This document shows, one piece after another, positions 1 through 7,013 of a DNA stretch of 8,117 nt. Numbering within the stretch: the first letter of the stretch is position 1; every line of letters begins with the position of its first letter. This stretch comes from an uncultured Alphaproteobacteria bacterium (lineage in GTDB: Bacteria > Pseudomonadota > Alphaproteobacteria > RF32 > CAG-239), in NCBI GenBank assembly GCA_910577205.1, contig CAJTMA010000014.1, forward strand, positions 1 to 8,117. The letters run 5' to 3'. The notes beneath the pieces were generated by a model. The model searched no databases. It worked only from the letters and a program-made list of their open reading frames with translations, and had not been told where the DNA came from. A program made the translations under genes and the position numbers.

Positions 1-213
1 CTTAAAGCGATAAATCTTTCCCCCTCAGGGATTATGCGGTATTATCGTCCGTTTCCAGACGCTATTCCCCACTTCAAGGTACGTTCCCACGTGTTACTCA
101 CCAGTGCGCTACTCTCTTTGTCTAGTGCAAGCACTATACAAATACCGTTCAACTTGCATGTGTTAAGCCTGCCGCCAGCGTTCGTTCTGAGCCAGGATCA
201 AACTCTCATATTA
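1..213 (-). rRNA. rrs: 16S ribosomal RNA, 5' end (partial)
   Basis: Read on the minus strand, this is the start of 16S rRNA. The universal 27F site (GAGTTTGATCCTGGCTCAG) lies at about 187-205, followed by GAACGAACGCTGGCGGCAGG, ACACATGCAAGT and GTGAGTAACACGTGGGAACG. Aligning GAGTTTG with E. coli position 9 puts the mature 5' end near 213. The gene runs off the left edge, so only about 213 of some 1,500 nt are present. The string GTGGGAACGTACC and the form of the first variable region suggest Alphaproteobacteria. The plus-strand reading frame across this region is a shadow of the rRNA. Confidence 0.97.
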
Positions 214-412
214 AATTATGATTGCTCATCCTGTCTAATTACTCAAATAAAAGAATTTTTTGGTTCCTTTTTATGATACATCAGACTTCTTATCTTTTTA
301 TGCGGCTCTCGCCCCATACCGTCTGCGTATCCTCTATTTCTTATTTACTCTGTAATATAACTCGCTAGGCCTTACTTCCGCTGCGCTTCTCAGCACCGCC
401 GCCCCAGCGACA
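214..412 (-). other. rRNA operon leader
   Basis: This transcribed leader of about 200 nt lies between the predicted rRNA promoter and mature 16S. It contains an imperfect stem with arms TCGCT (362-366) and AGCGA (406-410), extended by GGC/GCC, close to the predicted transcript start. The half next to 16S is A/T-rich. Such leaders usually carry antitermination boxes and one arm of the RNase III processing stem. I could not assign a boxA with confidence, and the other arm would lie beyond the window. Confidence 0.65.
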
Positions 413-418
413 AAACGG

Positions 419-447
419 GTTATAAGACATCACATCCCCATTGTCAA
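419..447 (-). promoter_or_regulatory. Strong sigma-70 promoter of the rRNA operon
   Basis: On the minus strand a perfect -35 TTGACA (442-447) is followed by exactly 17 bp and a -10 TATAAC (419-424), one base from consensus. Immediately upstream, about 448-480 is almost pure A/T with A- and T-tracts, as in an UP element that binds the RNA polymerase alpha subunit. The predicted start near 411-413 lies about 200 nt before mature 16S. Strength and placement both fit an rRNA operon promoter. Confidence 0.85.
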
Positions 448-702
448 CATAAAAAATTAAAAAATTTTGAGAAAAATTTGCCACAAGGCCACACTGGCAA
501 ACTAACTGATTGATATAACGACATATTAGCTTAAAAATTTCTGTGCGTCAAGTTATAAACAATAACAAAATATTAACACATTAAGATATATACTTATTCT
601 TATATGAGTTAAGAAACGTAAGCACAGCCTGGGATTCGGTAAGATTTCACTTGAAAGAATCAGCAACTGTGTATTATATATAATAATGTTATTAATAAAT
701 TT
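448..702. other. Divergent intergenic region between rRNA operon and infC
   Basis: This A/T-rich stretch of about 255 bp contains no convincing reading frame. Its left edge supplies the UP-like tract of the rRNA promoter. Near its right end a possible plus-strand infC promoter has TTGAAA (651-656), 17 bp, then TTATAT (674-679), within a run that also contains TATAAT at 679-684. That infC promoter is weakly supported. Confidence 0.4.
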
Positions 703-717
703 GAGGAGGCTACAATA
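703..717 (+). promoter_or_regulatory. infC ribosome-binding site and non-canonical ATA start
   Basis: GAGGAGG (703-709) is followed by 5 nt and ATA (715-717), which opens the infC frame. The frame reads upstream without a nearby ATG, GTG or TTG, and the first in-frame ATG (1024) would remove more than half the protein. In E. coli infC starts with AUU, a codon that IF-3 itself discriminates against, giving autoregulation. The ATA here very probably plays the same part. That is inference from the family, although the Shine-Dalgarno spacing is seen directly. Confidence 0.85.
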
Positions 718-1251
718 GCTAAAGAAACAACAAATGCGCCAGTACGCGAAGATGACGGGCCGCGCATTAATGAAGATATCCGGGTTAAAGAAGTCCGTTT
801 AATTGATGAAACAGGGGAAAATCGCGGTGTCGTATCGATTCGAGAAGCTCTGAACCTTGCTGCTGAAGCAGGATTAGATTTAATCGAAATCTCTCCGCAG
901 GCTAATCCGCCGGTATGTAAAATTTTAGACTATGGTAAATATAAGTACGAAGTTCAAAAGCGTAAAAACGAAGCTAAGAAAAACCAAAAAGTCGTTGAAA
1001 TCAAAGAATTAAAGCTGCGCCCAATGATTGATACCCATGACTACGAAGTCAAAATCAAACAGGCTAAGAAGTTTTTATCTCAGGGAAACAAGGTAAAATT
1101 CACAATGCGCTTCAAGGGTCGCGAAATGAGCAATGACCTTGGCCGTAATGTATTAAATAATATCGTAGAAGATTTGGAAGGCTTAATCAAAGTCGATTCG
1201 GAGCCCAAACTCGAAGGACGCCAAATGATGATGATGGTTTCTCCGGCTTAA
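715..1251 (+). CDS. infC: Translation initiation factor IF-3
   Basis: The product is 178 residues, normal for IF-3, which binds the 30S subunit, prevents early joining of the 50S subunit and proofreads the start codon and initiator tRNA. The N-terminal domain is recognised by RINEDIRVKEVRLID near residues 19-33 and the segment AAEAGLDLIEISPQANPPVCKILDYGKY near 50-77. A lysine-rich linker follows, then the C-terminal domain beginning VVEIKELKLRP and containing FTMRFKGREMS. The start is the ATA at 715, chosen because GAGGAGG lies 5 nt upstream and the full N-domain is needed; the first ATG at 1024 would give only 75 residues. In many bacteria rpmI and rplT follow infC; here a terminator and ligA follow, so the ribosomal protein genes must be elsewhere. 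Regulation by IF-3 through its rare start codon is likely. Confidence 0.96.
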   Translation: MAKETTNAPVREDDGPRINEDIRVKEVRLIDETGENRGVVSIREALNLAAEAGLDLIEISPQANPPVCKILDYGKYKYEVQKRKNEAKKNQKVVEIKELKLRPMIDTHDYEVKIKQAKKFLSQGNKVKFTMRFKGREMSNDLGRNVLNNIVEDLEGLIKVDSEPKLEGRQMMMMVSPA

Positions 1252-1273
1252 TCTTTCTGACACCAACATACTT

Positions 1274-1309
1274 TAAAGAGGGAACATATCGATTCCCTCT
1301 TTATTTTTT
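1274..1309 (+). terminator. Rho-independent terminator of infC
   Basis: A perfect 11-bp stem (TAAAGAGGGAA at 1274-1284, TTCCCTCTTTA at 1293-1303) closes an 8-nt loop and is followed by six T residues (1304-1309). It lies 22 nt after the infC stop codon and makes infC a single-gene transcript at its 3' end. Confidence 0.93.
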
Positions 1310-1324
1310 GCGATTCTAACCAAT

Positions 1325-1362
1325 AAAACATCCTCATCATTGGAAATTAGTGATGTTTTTTT
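1325..1362 (+). other. Weak second hairpin with T-run upstream of ligA
   Basis: AAAACATC (1325-1332) pairs with GATGTTTT (1352-1359), and the second arm continues into a T-run ending at 1362. The interior is mostly unpaired, so this is at best a backup terminator for infC or part of the ligA leader. Confidence 0.3.
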
Positions 1363-1413
1363 ACCTTTTGGCAGTATATTATCCGCAACAAAGATTCTTT
1401 AAGGATATATAAT

Positions 1414-3492
1414 ATGCAAGAAATAAACCTGTTAAGCAAAGAAGAAGCCGCCACCGAACTCGAATCCATTGCTACAGAAATGGCTAAAGCGGACATTGCT
1501 TATTACCAAAATGACAATCCTTACCTGACCGACGCCGAATACGACGCGTTAAAAAAAAGGAATCAGGAAATAGAAGCCCGATTCCCTGAGTTGATTCGTC
1601 CAGACAGCCCATCTCAAAAAGTCGGCGCTCCCCTCAAAAGCGGTTTCGGCAAAATTCCCCACCGCTTTCCCATGCTTTCCTTGGGAGATATCTTCACGAT
1701 TGAAGAAGTCGATGACTTTGTTATGAGCGTCAAACGGTTTTTGAACACATCAGAAAACATTGATTTCATGGCAGAACCCAAGATTGACGGCTTATCATTT
1801 TCAGCCCGCTATGAAAATCGCCGATTCGTGCAAGGGGCGACACGCGGAGACGGCACGACCGGAGAAGACATTACAGCCAATTTGAAAACCATCAAACAGC
1901 TGCCGCAGCTGCTGCCAGATTCGGCACCGGATATCTTGGAAATTCGCGGCGAAGTCTATATGGCAAAATCCGATTTTTTTGCATTAAATGAAAAATACGA
2001 AGCAGAAGGCAAAAAAACTTTTGCCAATCCCCGCAATGCCGCAGCCGGCTCATTACGGCAGCTCGATTCGAAAATTACCGCCGAACGCAACTTGAGCTTA
2101 TTCGCCTACACCTGCGGCGAAGTTTCCGAACGCTGCTGGGCTTCCCAAACCGAATTTTTCGACCGCTTAAAAGAATGGGGCTTTCCCACTAATCCCCTCA
2201 ACAAACTCTGTCACAGCCTGCAAGAAATAGACGACAATTTTGCCAGACTGATGCAAATCCGCGCAGAACTGCCTTATGACATCGACGGCATTGTCTATAA
2301 AGTCGATTCGATAGCCCTGCAAGAAAGGCTCGGCTTTCTGACAAGAACACCTCGCTGGGCCATTGCCCATAAATTTCCGGCAGAACAAGCCGTCACTCAA
2401 ATTGAAAATATCCGTATTCAAGTCGGGCGTACCGGAGCACTAACACCTGTAGCCGATTTAAAACCAGTCAACGTCGGCGGAGTTATTGTTTCACACGCCA
2501 CTCTGCATAACGAGGATGAAATAAAACGCAAAGACATCCGCATTGGCGATACGGTCATCGTCCAACGCGCCGGCGATGTTATTCCACAGGTTGTCCAGGT
2601 TTTAACAGAAAAACGCCCGGCAGATTCGCAAGAGTTTGACTTTCCGCACACTTGCCCGCAATGCGGTGCTCATGCAATCCGCGAAGAAGACGAAGCCGTC
2701 CGCCGCTGCACCGGCGGCCTCACCTGCCCCGCTCAAGCCATCGAACGGCTGATACATTTTGTTTCGCGTGAAGCTTTTAACATTGAGGGGCTGGGTGACA
2801 AAATTATTGATGATTTCTATCATGAAGGAATTTTGCACAGCCCGGCGGACATCTTCACACTGGAAAAACGTAACGGCGATGGCGATTTATTCTCTCACCA
2901 GCCCAACGCGGCACTACACCTGGAATCTCGCGACGGCTGGGGAAAAAAATCCGTAGAAAAATTATTTGCCGCAATCCGTGCCCGCCAAAAGATTGACTTG
3001 CCGCGCTTTATCTATGCTTTGGGAATTCGCCAGGTCGGAACGGCAACATCCCGCATCATCGCGCAAAATTACGGCAGCTTCGAAAGTTTTATGACGGATA
3101 TGCAAAACAAAGAAACTGCCAAATTAGTTGCAATAGACGGCATCGGCGGCGCTATGGCTAAAGATATTGTTGAATTTTTCCAGGAAGAGCATAATCTGGA
3201 AACCATACACAATCTGCTCGCTCTGGTTACTGTCGAAGATTACATCGACACCACAAACTACAATTCGCCGATAGCAGGAAAAACAATTGTTTTTACCGGC
3301 ACATTGGAACGCATGGCTCGAGCGGAAGCCAAAGCCCAAGCCCAAGCACTTGGCGCAAAAGTCGCAGGCTCTGTTTCGAAAAACACTGATTACGTCATCA
3401 TGGGCGCAGATGCCGGTTCAAAAGCGACCAAAGCCAAAGAATTGGGCGTTACGATTTTAACAGAAGATGAATATTTGGATTTAATTAAATAA
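1414..3492 (+). CDS. ligA: NAD+-dependent DNA ligase
   Basis: The product is 692 residues, close to the usual length of bacterial LigA, which seals nicks during replication and repair using NAD+. Order seen: N-terminal Ia domain with the YY...DAEYD pattern (about 30-44) that binds the nicotinamide half of NAD+; adenylation domain with catalytic motif KIDG at 123-126 (AMP acceptor Lys123), TRGDGTTGED near 143-152 and the downstream motif DGIVYKVD near 291-298; OB fold from about 325; a four-cysteine zinc finger (Cys414, Cys417, Cys432, Cys438); helix-hairpin-helix repeats about 450-600; and a C-terminal BRCT domain starting near GKTIVFTGTLE and ending at residue 692. The start is supported by AAGGA at 1401-1405, 8 nt upstream. 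The gene is intact and has a hairpin after the stop. It appears monocistronic, with no sign of transfer. Confidence 0.98.
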   Translation: MQEINLLSKEEAATELESIATEMAKADIAYYQNDNPYLTDAEYDALKKRNQEIEARFPELIRPDSPSQKVGAPLKSGFGKIPHRFPMLSLGDIFTIEEVDDFVMSVKRFLNTSENIDFMAEPKIDGLSFSARYENRRFVQGATRGDGTTGEDITANLKTIKQLPQLLPDSAPDILEIRGEVYMAKSDFFALNEKYEAEGKKTFANPRNAAAGSLRQLDSKITAERNLSLFAYTCGEVSERCWASQTEFFDRLKEWGFPTNPLNKLCHSLQEIDDNFARLMQIRAELPYDIDGIVYKVDSIALQERLGFLTRTPRWAIAHKFPAEQAVTQIENIRIQVGRTGALTPVADLKPVNVGGVIVSHATLHNEDEIKRKDIRIGDTVIVQRAGDVIPQVVQVLTEKRPADSQEFDFPHTCPQCGAHAIREEDEAVRRCTGGLTCPAQAIERLIHFVSREAFNIEGLGDKIIDDFYHEGILHSPADIFTLEKRNGDGDLFSHQPNAALHLESRDGWGKKSVEKLFAAIRARQKIDLPRFIYALGIRQVGTATSRIIAQNYGSFESFMTDMQNKETAKLVAIDGIGGAMAKDIVEFFQEEHNLETIHNLLALVTVEDYIDTTNYNSPIAGKTIVFTGTLERMARAEAKAQAQALGAKVAGSVSKNTDYVIMGADAGSKATKAKELGVTILTEDEYLDLIK

Positions 3493-3500
3493 GCGGATAC

Positions 3501-3538
3501 CAAAACCCCCGAACATTTGTCCGGGGGTTTTGATTGTC
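3501..3538 (+). terminator. Terminator after ligA, possibly bidirectional
   Basis: A perfect 11-bp GC-rich stem (CAAAACCCCCG at 3501-3511, CGGGGGTTTTG at 3522-3532) closes a 10-nt loop. The second arm ends in TTTT and continues GATTGT. It starts 8 nt after the ligA stop. The stem also carries A residues on the other arm, so it could serve the convergent minus-strand gene that ends at 3638. Confidence 0.85.
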
Positions 3539-3637
3539 AGATTTTATGGTTACCTCTTGATTTAACAATATCACGGATTCGCCGCGCCGGCAACATCAAT
3601 CTTGCCAAATTTGACAAATTTCACAAATCTGCAACAA

Positions 3638-4381
3638 TTACTCCGTATCTAAATCCAGAAAAAAGAAATCATATGACTTTGCGATATATATATTGCAAAA
3701 AACCACCAATGGAGATCCCAAAATAAAATTCAGCCAGTCAGACATATGCAGCAGATTATCCGCCCAATCAATCAAAAATGCCGCAATATTAAAGGCGACA
3801 GTCACCAACAAGAAGCTGCGGTAATTCCCTCTGGTTCTGCGCCAAGCATTCCGCAAAGAACCGCTGCGCCCGATAACTGCCGAAATCCAGGCAAACAACG
3901 GCCGGTAAAAAATCAGCGGCGTCACCAAAATCAAAATAACCGTCATCCCCCAGTCATAGATTCTTTTTTCATCCATGTATTCCTGAATAAATCCGGTCGT
4001 ATATTCATCAAGAACATCCTCCGGCAACCCGAAAAACAAAGGCAAAAACGGCAGATACGCAAGCAAAGTAGCCAAAGCCAGCGTAATAAAAAGAATCTTT
4101 GTCGACGGGATAAGGCTGTCAAAAATTTTAGGTGTCAGCACATAAGGTTTACGCTGATAATAAAAACGGAAGAAACAGCACCAAAACAGATAATAGATAG
4201 CGCACCAGACAATAAAAAGCAAACTGCCCATTCCTCCCATGAGCTTAAATCCCAAAATGAGCAGCAAGCAATTTGCCAATGTAAAAATCCCAACAACCCG
4301 TTGGTTATCCCGGCAATATTTCCAAGCATCAAACAATATTCCCAGCGGAGAAAATAATTTTACAGATTCAGTCGTATCCAT
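3638..4381 (-). CDS. Six-helix integral membrane protein, unknown function
   Basis: The product is 247 residues from the chosen start. About six hydrophobic segments are visible at roughly residues 29-48, 53-73, 95-117, 145-167, 189-207 and 216-235. An acidic loop between segments 3 and 4 contains LPEDVLDEY. A polar stretch before segment 5 reads SLRNAWRRTRGNYRSF. An AW-RxTRG pattern before a membrane helix recalls a broad group of six-helix inner-membrane proteins of uncertain role, but that resemblance is from memory and weak. The ATG at 4381 is preferred over the in-frame one at 4435 because AGAGG lies 7 nt upstream of it. The gene is transcribed away from the HTH gene at 4565 and converges on ligA. 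I do not recognise a specific family and assign no function. Confidence 0.8.
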   Translation of the reverse strand: MDTTESVKLFSPLGILFDAWKYCRDNQRVVGIFTLANCLLLILGFKLMGGMGSLLFIVWCAIYYLFWCCFFRFYYQRKPYVLTPKIFDSLIPSTKILFITLALATLLAYLPFLPLFFGLPEDVLDEYTTGFIQEYMDEKRIYDWGMTVILILVTPLIFYRPLFAWISAVIGRSGSLRNAWRRTRGNYRSFLLVTVAFNIAAFLIDWADNLLHMSDWLNFILGSPLVVFCNIYIAKSYDFFFLDLDTE

Positions 4382-4564
4382 TGTTATACCTCTATGTTCT
4401 GACGGAAAAATAACCACTAATCCCAACCTTGTCAATTATAATCCCCGCTTAATTTAAATATGTTGCAAATTGAAAATAATCCAATAATATACAATCGTTA
4501 GTGGCACACAACCAAAAGATAAAATCGAAGACAAAGACAGCCCATAAACATCGGAGAAACATCC
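4382..4564. promoter_or_regulatory. Divergent promoter region between membrane protein and HTH genes
   Basis: This A/T-rich segment of 183 bp should hold promoters for both flanking genes. For the plus-strand gene, TTGCAA (4463-4468) with 17 bp to AATATA (4486-4491), overlapping TATACA (4488-4493), is the best candidate. GGAG at 4553-4556 is the ribosome-binding site, 8 nt before the ATG at 4565. I could not settle on a minus-strand promoter. A small DNA-binding protein could regulate itself or its divergent neighbour here, but I see no clear operator. Confidence 0.4.
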
Positions 4565-4825
4565 ATGGAAACAATAGAATTAACCAAATCTCGAATTATC
4601 CGCAATGCATCATCAAGCCTCGGGAAATCCCTGCGCGAAACCCGTCACCAACTAGGATTTGACTTAGCCACAGTTACCCGCAACACCAATATCCCCGTCA
4701 AGTCGATAGATTACATAGAACTGGGATTAAGCAAAAAATTAACCCATGCAGTCAAATTGGCTCTTTACTATAACCGAACCATCCGCATTGAACTGGTCAA
4801 CCCCGATACACGGCAGCTGGATTAA
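4565..4825 (+). CDS. Small helix-turn-helix (XRE/Cro-CI-like) protein
   Basis: The product is 86 residues. Residues about 20-55 fit a Cro/CI-type helix-turn-helix: LGKSLRETRHQLGF, then DLATVTRNTNIPVKSIDYIELGL, where the first helix, the turn and the recognition helix can be followed and the IELG ending resembles the usual 'E-x-G' close. The rest (KLTHAVKLALYYNRTIRIELV) is a helix and a strand. A Shine-Dalgarno GGAG lies 8 nt upstream. Its TAA stop (4823-4825) directly abuts the reverse-complement stop of the reverse transcriptase (4826-4828), so the two genes converge with no base between them. It may be an unrelated local regulator or may control the DGR; the sequence does not decide. Confidence 0.75.
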   Translation: METIELTKSRIIRNASSSLGKSLRETRHQLGFDLATVTRNTNIPVKSIDYIELGLSKKLTHAVKLALYYNRTIRIELVNPDTRQLD

Positions 4826-6124
4826 TTATCCCGCCAATAATGCTTCAGAAAATTGCGGCCTCTTTATATATTTTTTGCGGCGTTTCTTTTTGTTTCTGAG
4901 TTTCTCTGCGGCTTTAACAACTGGCTTATAGGCCGGCTTGATTGTCACCTTGCTTAAATCAGGAGCAATATCTAAATATTTCCGCCACCCGGGAGCTAAC
5001 ACCGCTGCCAGCATTTTGCGGCGTATTTTAAAAGTCTTGTAATGAATCATAAAACCCAGATACGAATTTATGCTTGCTGTCACCTGCTCCAAAATATGCC
5101 GTGCCACCTGCGGCTGACGAGATAGAATTTCATTATATCCATGGATTTTGGCATATAAATTTCCCTTGGTGCGATTCCCAATATATTCCCGATTCGGTTT
5201 AATCACCGCCCCGATAAATTTCACACCCTTGGAATAATGTTGCAAATAAACCTTTTTAGGGTGCAGCGTCATCGCCAATTCGTTCTGCATAAACGCCCTG
5301 AGTTTATCTTTCAAGGCAATCAGAAAATCCTTATCCTCATGCACAATCACAAAATCATCAACATAGCGGCCATAAAATCTTATACCGCAAGTTTCCGTGA
5401 CATACTTATCAAAAAAATTCAAATAAAAATTGGCAAATATCTGGGAAGTCAAGTTACCGATAGGCAGGCCTTTCCCCTTTTCCACCGTAAACAGACTTTT
5501 AGACTTCGGCAAACCGCTCCAGTCTTTCCGCCGCCCCTTAATATGGCAATTCTCTTCAGGATTGTTAAAAATAATTTTATAAATCAACTCAACAACCAAC
5601 GGCTTATCAATCTCATGATAATTTGCCAACACAAATTCCCGCAGCTTTTGAAACAAAATCTTCTTATCAATGCTCATAAAAAAAGACTGAATATCCATTT
5701 TTAGAATATAACAGTCTTTGGTATAATTGCCCGAACAAATCCGAATAAATTCTGCAATCCGTTTAACGCCATACAGCGCGCCTTTCCCCTCCCGGCAGCT
5801 GTAACTATCGTCAATAAACTGAGCCTCAAACAAATCGTTCAGCTTGCGGATAATCAGATGATGGACGATTCGATCCCGAAAATCCGCAGCAAATACCTCA
5901 CGTTTAACCGGCTCTGTCACCACAAAAGCAATTGATTTCCCCGGCTGGTAACTTCTGTCATTAATTTCACGCCATAGGTGAATCAGGTTTTCTTCAAAAT
6001 CAGCTTCAAAAGCTAAAGCATTTATCGTCCGCCTTTTATTTTTGCGACACTCATAATAAGCGCTGAAAACATCCTCCAACGCAATTTGCCCGTCACCTTC
6101 CCGGTCAAAAAGCTCCAGCTGCAT
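4826..6124 (-). CDS. DGR-type reverse transcriptase
   Basis: The product is 432 residues. It copies template-repeat RNA into adenine-mutated cDNA that replaces the variable repeat. Catalytic features seen: KMDIQSFF with Asp144 (motif A), YVDD at 254-257 with Asp256 and Asp257 (motif C), and IGNLTSQ at 222-228, the SQ-ending form of motif 4 typical of DGR enzymes and unlike the QGxxxSP of group II introns and retrons. The N-terminal part (RRTINALAFEADFEENLIHL, then FRDRIVHHLI and DDSYSCREGKG) also follows the DGR pattern. The C-terminus is very basic (KKKRRKKYIKR near 413-423), suited to RNA binding. No maturase or endonuclease domain is visible. GAGG at 6129-6132 precedes the ATG by 4 nt. Avd, template repeats and VR lie upstream on the same strand. 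The gene is intact with no missing key residue. Confidence 0.95.
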   Translation of the reverse strand: MQLELFDREGDGQIALEDVFSAYYECRKNKRRTINALAFEADFEENLIHLWREINDRSYQPGKSIAFVVTEPVKREVFAADFRDRIVHHLIIRKLNDLFEAQFIDDSYSCREGKGALYGVKRIAEFIRICSGNYTKDCYILKMDIQSFFMSIDKKILFQKLREFVLANYHEIDKPLVVELIYKIIFNNPEENCHIKGRRKDWSGLPKSKSLFTVEKGKGLPIGNLTSQIFANFYLNFFDKYVTETCGIRFYGRYVDDFVIVHEDKDFLIALKDKLRAFMQNELAMTLHPKKVYLQHYSKGVKFIGAVIKPNREYIGNRTKGNLYAKIHGYNEILSRQPQVARHILEQVTASINSYLGFMIHYKTFKIRRKMLAAVLAPGWRKYLDIAPDLSKVTIKPAYKPVVKAAEKLRNKKKRRKKYIKRPQFSEALLAG

Positions 6125-6260
6125 AACACCTCTTTACTGATAAAACCAAACCCGAAGCATAATAATTTATCCTCGCCCGCTACTCAACTCTGCGTAATTT
6201 TAAGGAATTCCCAACATATATACAGAGAACCGATTTCACATTCGAAACAAACAGGGGATT
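6125..6260 (-). other. Spacer between template-repeat array and reverse transcriptase
   Basis: This gene-free stretch of 136 bp lies between the last repeat unit and the RT start codon. In the Bordetella phage DGR a spacer RNA of comparable size downstream of the template repeat is needed to start cDNA synthesis. This stretch holds that position for template A. For template B that position is taken by the non-core part of unit A. I see no strong stem here. Confidence 0.45.
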
Positions 6261-6516
6261 CATAATAATATATTTTACCAAATAAGCGAGAACCGGCCTG
6301 ACGTAGTTGTTATTGTTGTCCTTATCGTTCCAATCCCTGTTACCGTTATTCATATTGAATTTCCACGCGTTATTCATATTATACTCGGTAGAGGACCAAT
6401 CTTCCGGTATTAGCTGCCCGTTATATCTTAACACCCCGAAAGCTGTCGGCAGCCCTTTTTTGATAAAAAAATATGCTCGCTTCTCTTGCCATAGCAAAAA
6501 GAATTCTGGCTCAACC
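6261..6516 (-). repeat. Tandem repeat unit A (256 bp)
   Basis: This is the RT-proximal copy of a 256-bp direct repeat that abuts unit B exactly. In transcription order it consists of a 117-bp flank (6516-6400), a 116-bp template-like core (6399-6284) and a 23-bp tail (6283-6261). Compared by eye, its flanks differ from those of unit B at 9 of 140 positions. An open minus-strand frame of 105 codons crosses it, but it lacks a credible ribosome-binding site and is interrupted in unit B. Confidence 0.9.
6284..6399 (-). repeat. Second template-like repeat (TR-A)
   Basis: This 116-bp core is homologous to the template at 6540-6655 and to the VR. In the VR frame it would read WSSTE-YNMNN-AWKFNMNNGNR-DWNDKDNNNN-YVRPVLA, so it is still Asn-rich but with Tyr, Met, Trp and Asp intrusions. 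It differs from TR-B at 18 positions: 7 at TR-B adenines and 11 elsewhere, mostly third bases of Asn codons (AAT against AAC). It cannot be the parent of the VR at 7736, because the VR follows TR-B at all of those non-adenine sites. It may be a second template for another target, a decayed template, or a former variable repeat. Confidence 0.8.
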
Positions 6517-6772
6517 CATAATAATATTCTTTACCAAATAAGCGAGAACCGGCCTGACGTAGTTATTGTTATTGTTCTTATTGTTGTTGTTCCTATTACC
6601 ATTATTCATATTGAATTTCCACGCATTGTTATTATTGTTCTCGGTAGAGGACCAAACTTCCGGTATCAGCTGCCCGTTTTATCTTAACAACCCGAAAGCT
6701 GTCGGCAGCCCTTTTTTGATAAAAAAATATGCTCGCTTCTCCTGCCGTAGCAAAAAGAATTCTGGCTCAACT
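6517..6772 (-). repeat. Tandem repeat unit B (256 bp)
   Basis: This is the avd-proximal copy of the 256-bp direct repeat and contains the active-looking template. Just beyond it (6773-6795) the sequence again resembles the repeat's boundary (GATAATAA against CATAATAA, later ATCAAAT against ACCAAAT). This hints at the remnant of a third unit or at the original recombination site. Confidence 0.88.
6540..6655 (-). repeat. DGR template repeat (TR-B)
   Basis: On the minus strand this non-coding 116-bp sequence is packed with AAC and AAT codons in the VR frame (NNNNN-AWKFNMNNGNR-NNNNKNNNNN-Y), the pattern that lets adenine mutagenesis reach the most amino acids. The VR at 7736-7851 aligns over all 116 bp without gaps and differs at 19 sites, every one an adenine in this repeat (13 A to G, 4 A to T, 2 A to C). 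By hand count the repeat has about 47 adenines; none of the other 69 or so bases differ. That makes it the template of this VR. It lies between avd and the RT, the usual template position. Confidence 0.95.
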
Positions 6773-6773
6773 G

Positions 6774-6801
6774 ATAATAAATGATTATCAAATTTAACCA
6801 A
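6774..6801 (-). promoter_or_regulatory. Candidate promoter for template-repeat/RT transcript
   Basis: On the minus strand TTGGTT (6796-6801), a 16-bp spacer and TATTAT (6774-6779, one base from consensus) would start a transcript just upstream of unit B. That RNA would cover both repeat units and the RT gene. Other A/T-rich hexamers nearby could serve equally well. Confidence 0.35.
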
Positions 6802-7013
6802 CCACTTTATAAAAGTTATCAAACCTTTTTTAGAAAAGGAAACATCCATATACAGATATTTTTCACCATATCCCGACTCATCTCGCAGTCAATGTTGCTC
6901 AGAACTTTACCCTTTATACATCACACTCCGGCAGCCCCTCTCCGTCATCCCCCACAACCTCTCCTTACGCCATACCCGACAACCTTCTCCATTATGCTCC
7001 GCCTCCTCCCCAC

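Noticed and set aside
34..276. Plus-strand open frame of 80 codons
   Set aside because: It lies antisense to the 16S rRNA and its leader.
3746..4357. Plus-strand open frame of 203 codons
   Set aside because: Its Gln/Asn/Lys-rich translation is the shadow of the minus-strand membrane protein, whose helices and start site are convincing.
4826..6124. Group II intron or retron reverse transcriptase
   Set aside because: Motif 4 reads IGNLTSQ, there is no maturase or endonuclease domain, and avd, TR and VR are next to it.
6180..6497. Minus-strand open frame of 105 codons across repeat unit A, as a second target gene with its own VR
   Set aside because: No ribosome-binding site or lectin N-terminal part is visible, the frame runs about 40 codons past the VRPVLA end instead of stopping, and the same frame has a stop codon in unit B. 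It is better read as non-coding template sequence, though a VR remnant cannot be excluded.
6261..6772. CRISPR array or minisatellite
   Set aside because: There are only two long units with no unique spacers between them, and their core matches a protein-coding VR elsewhere in the window.
6307..6784. Plus-strand frames rich in Leu, Val and Ile across the repeat units
   Set aside because: These are antisense readings of Asn-codon runs (GTT/ATT on the plus strand) in the template repeats.
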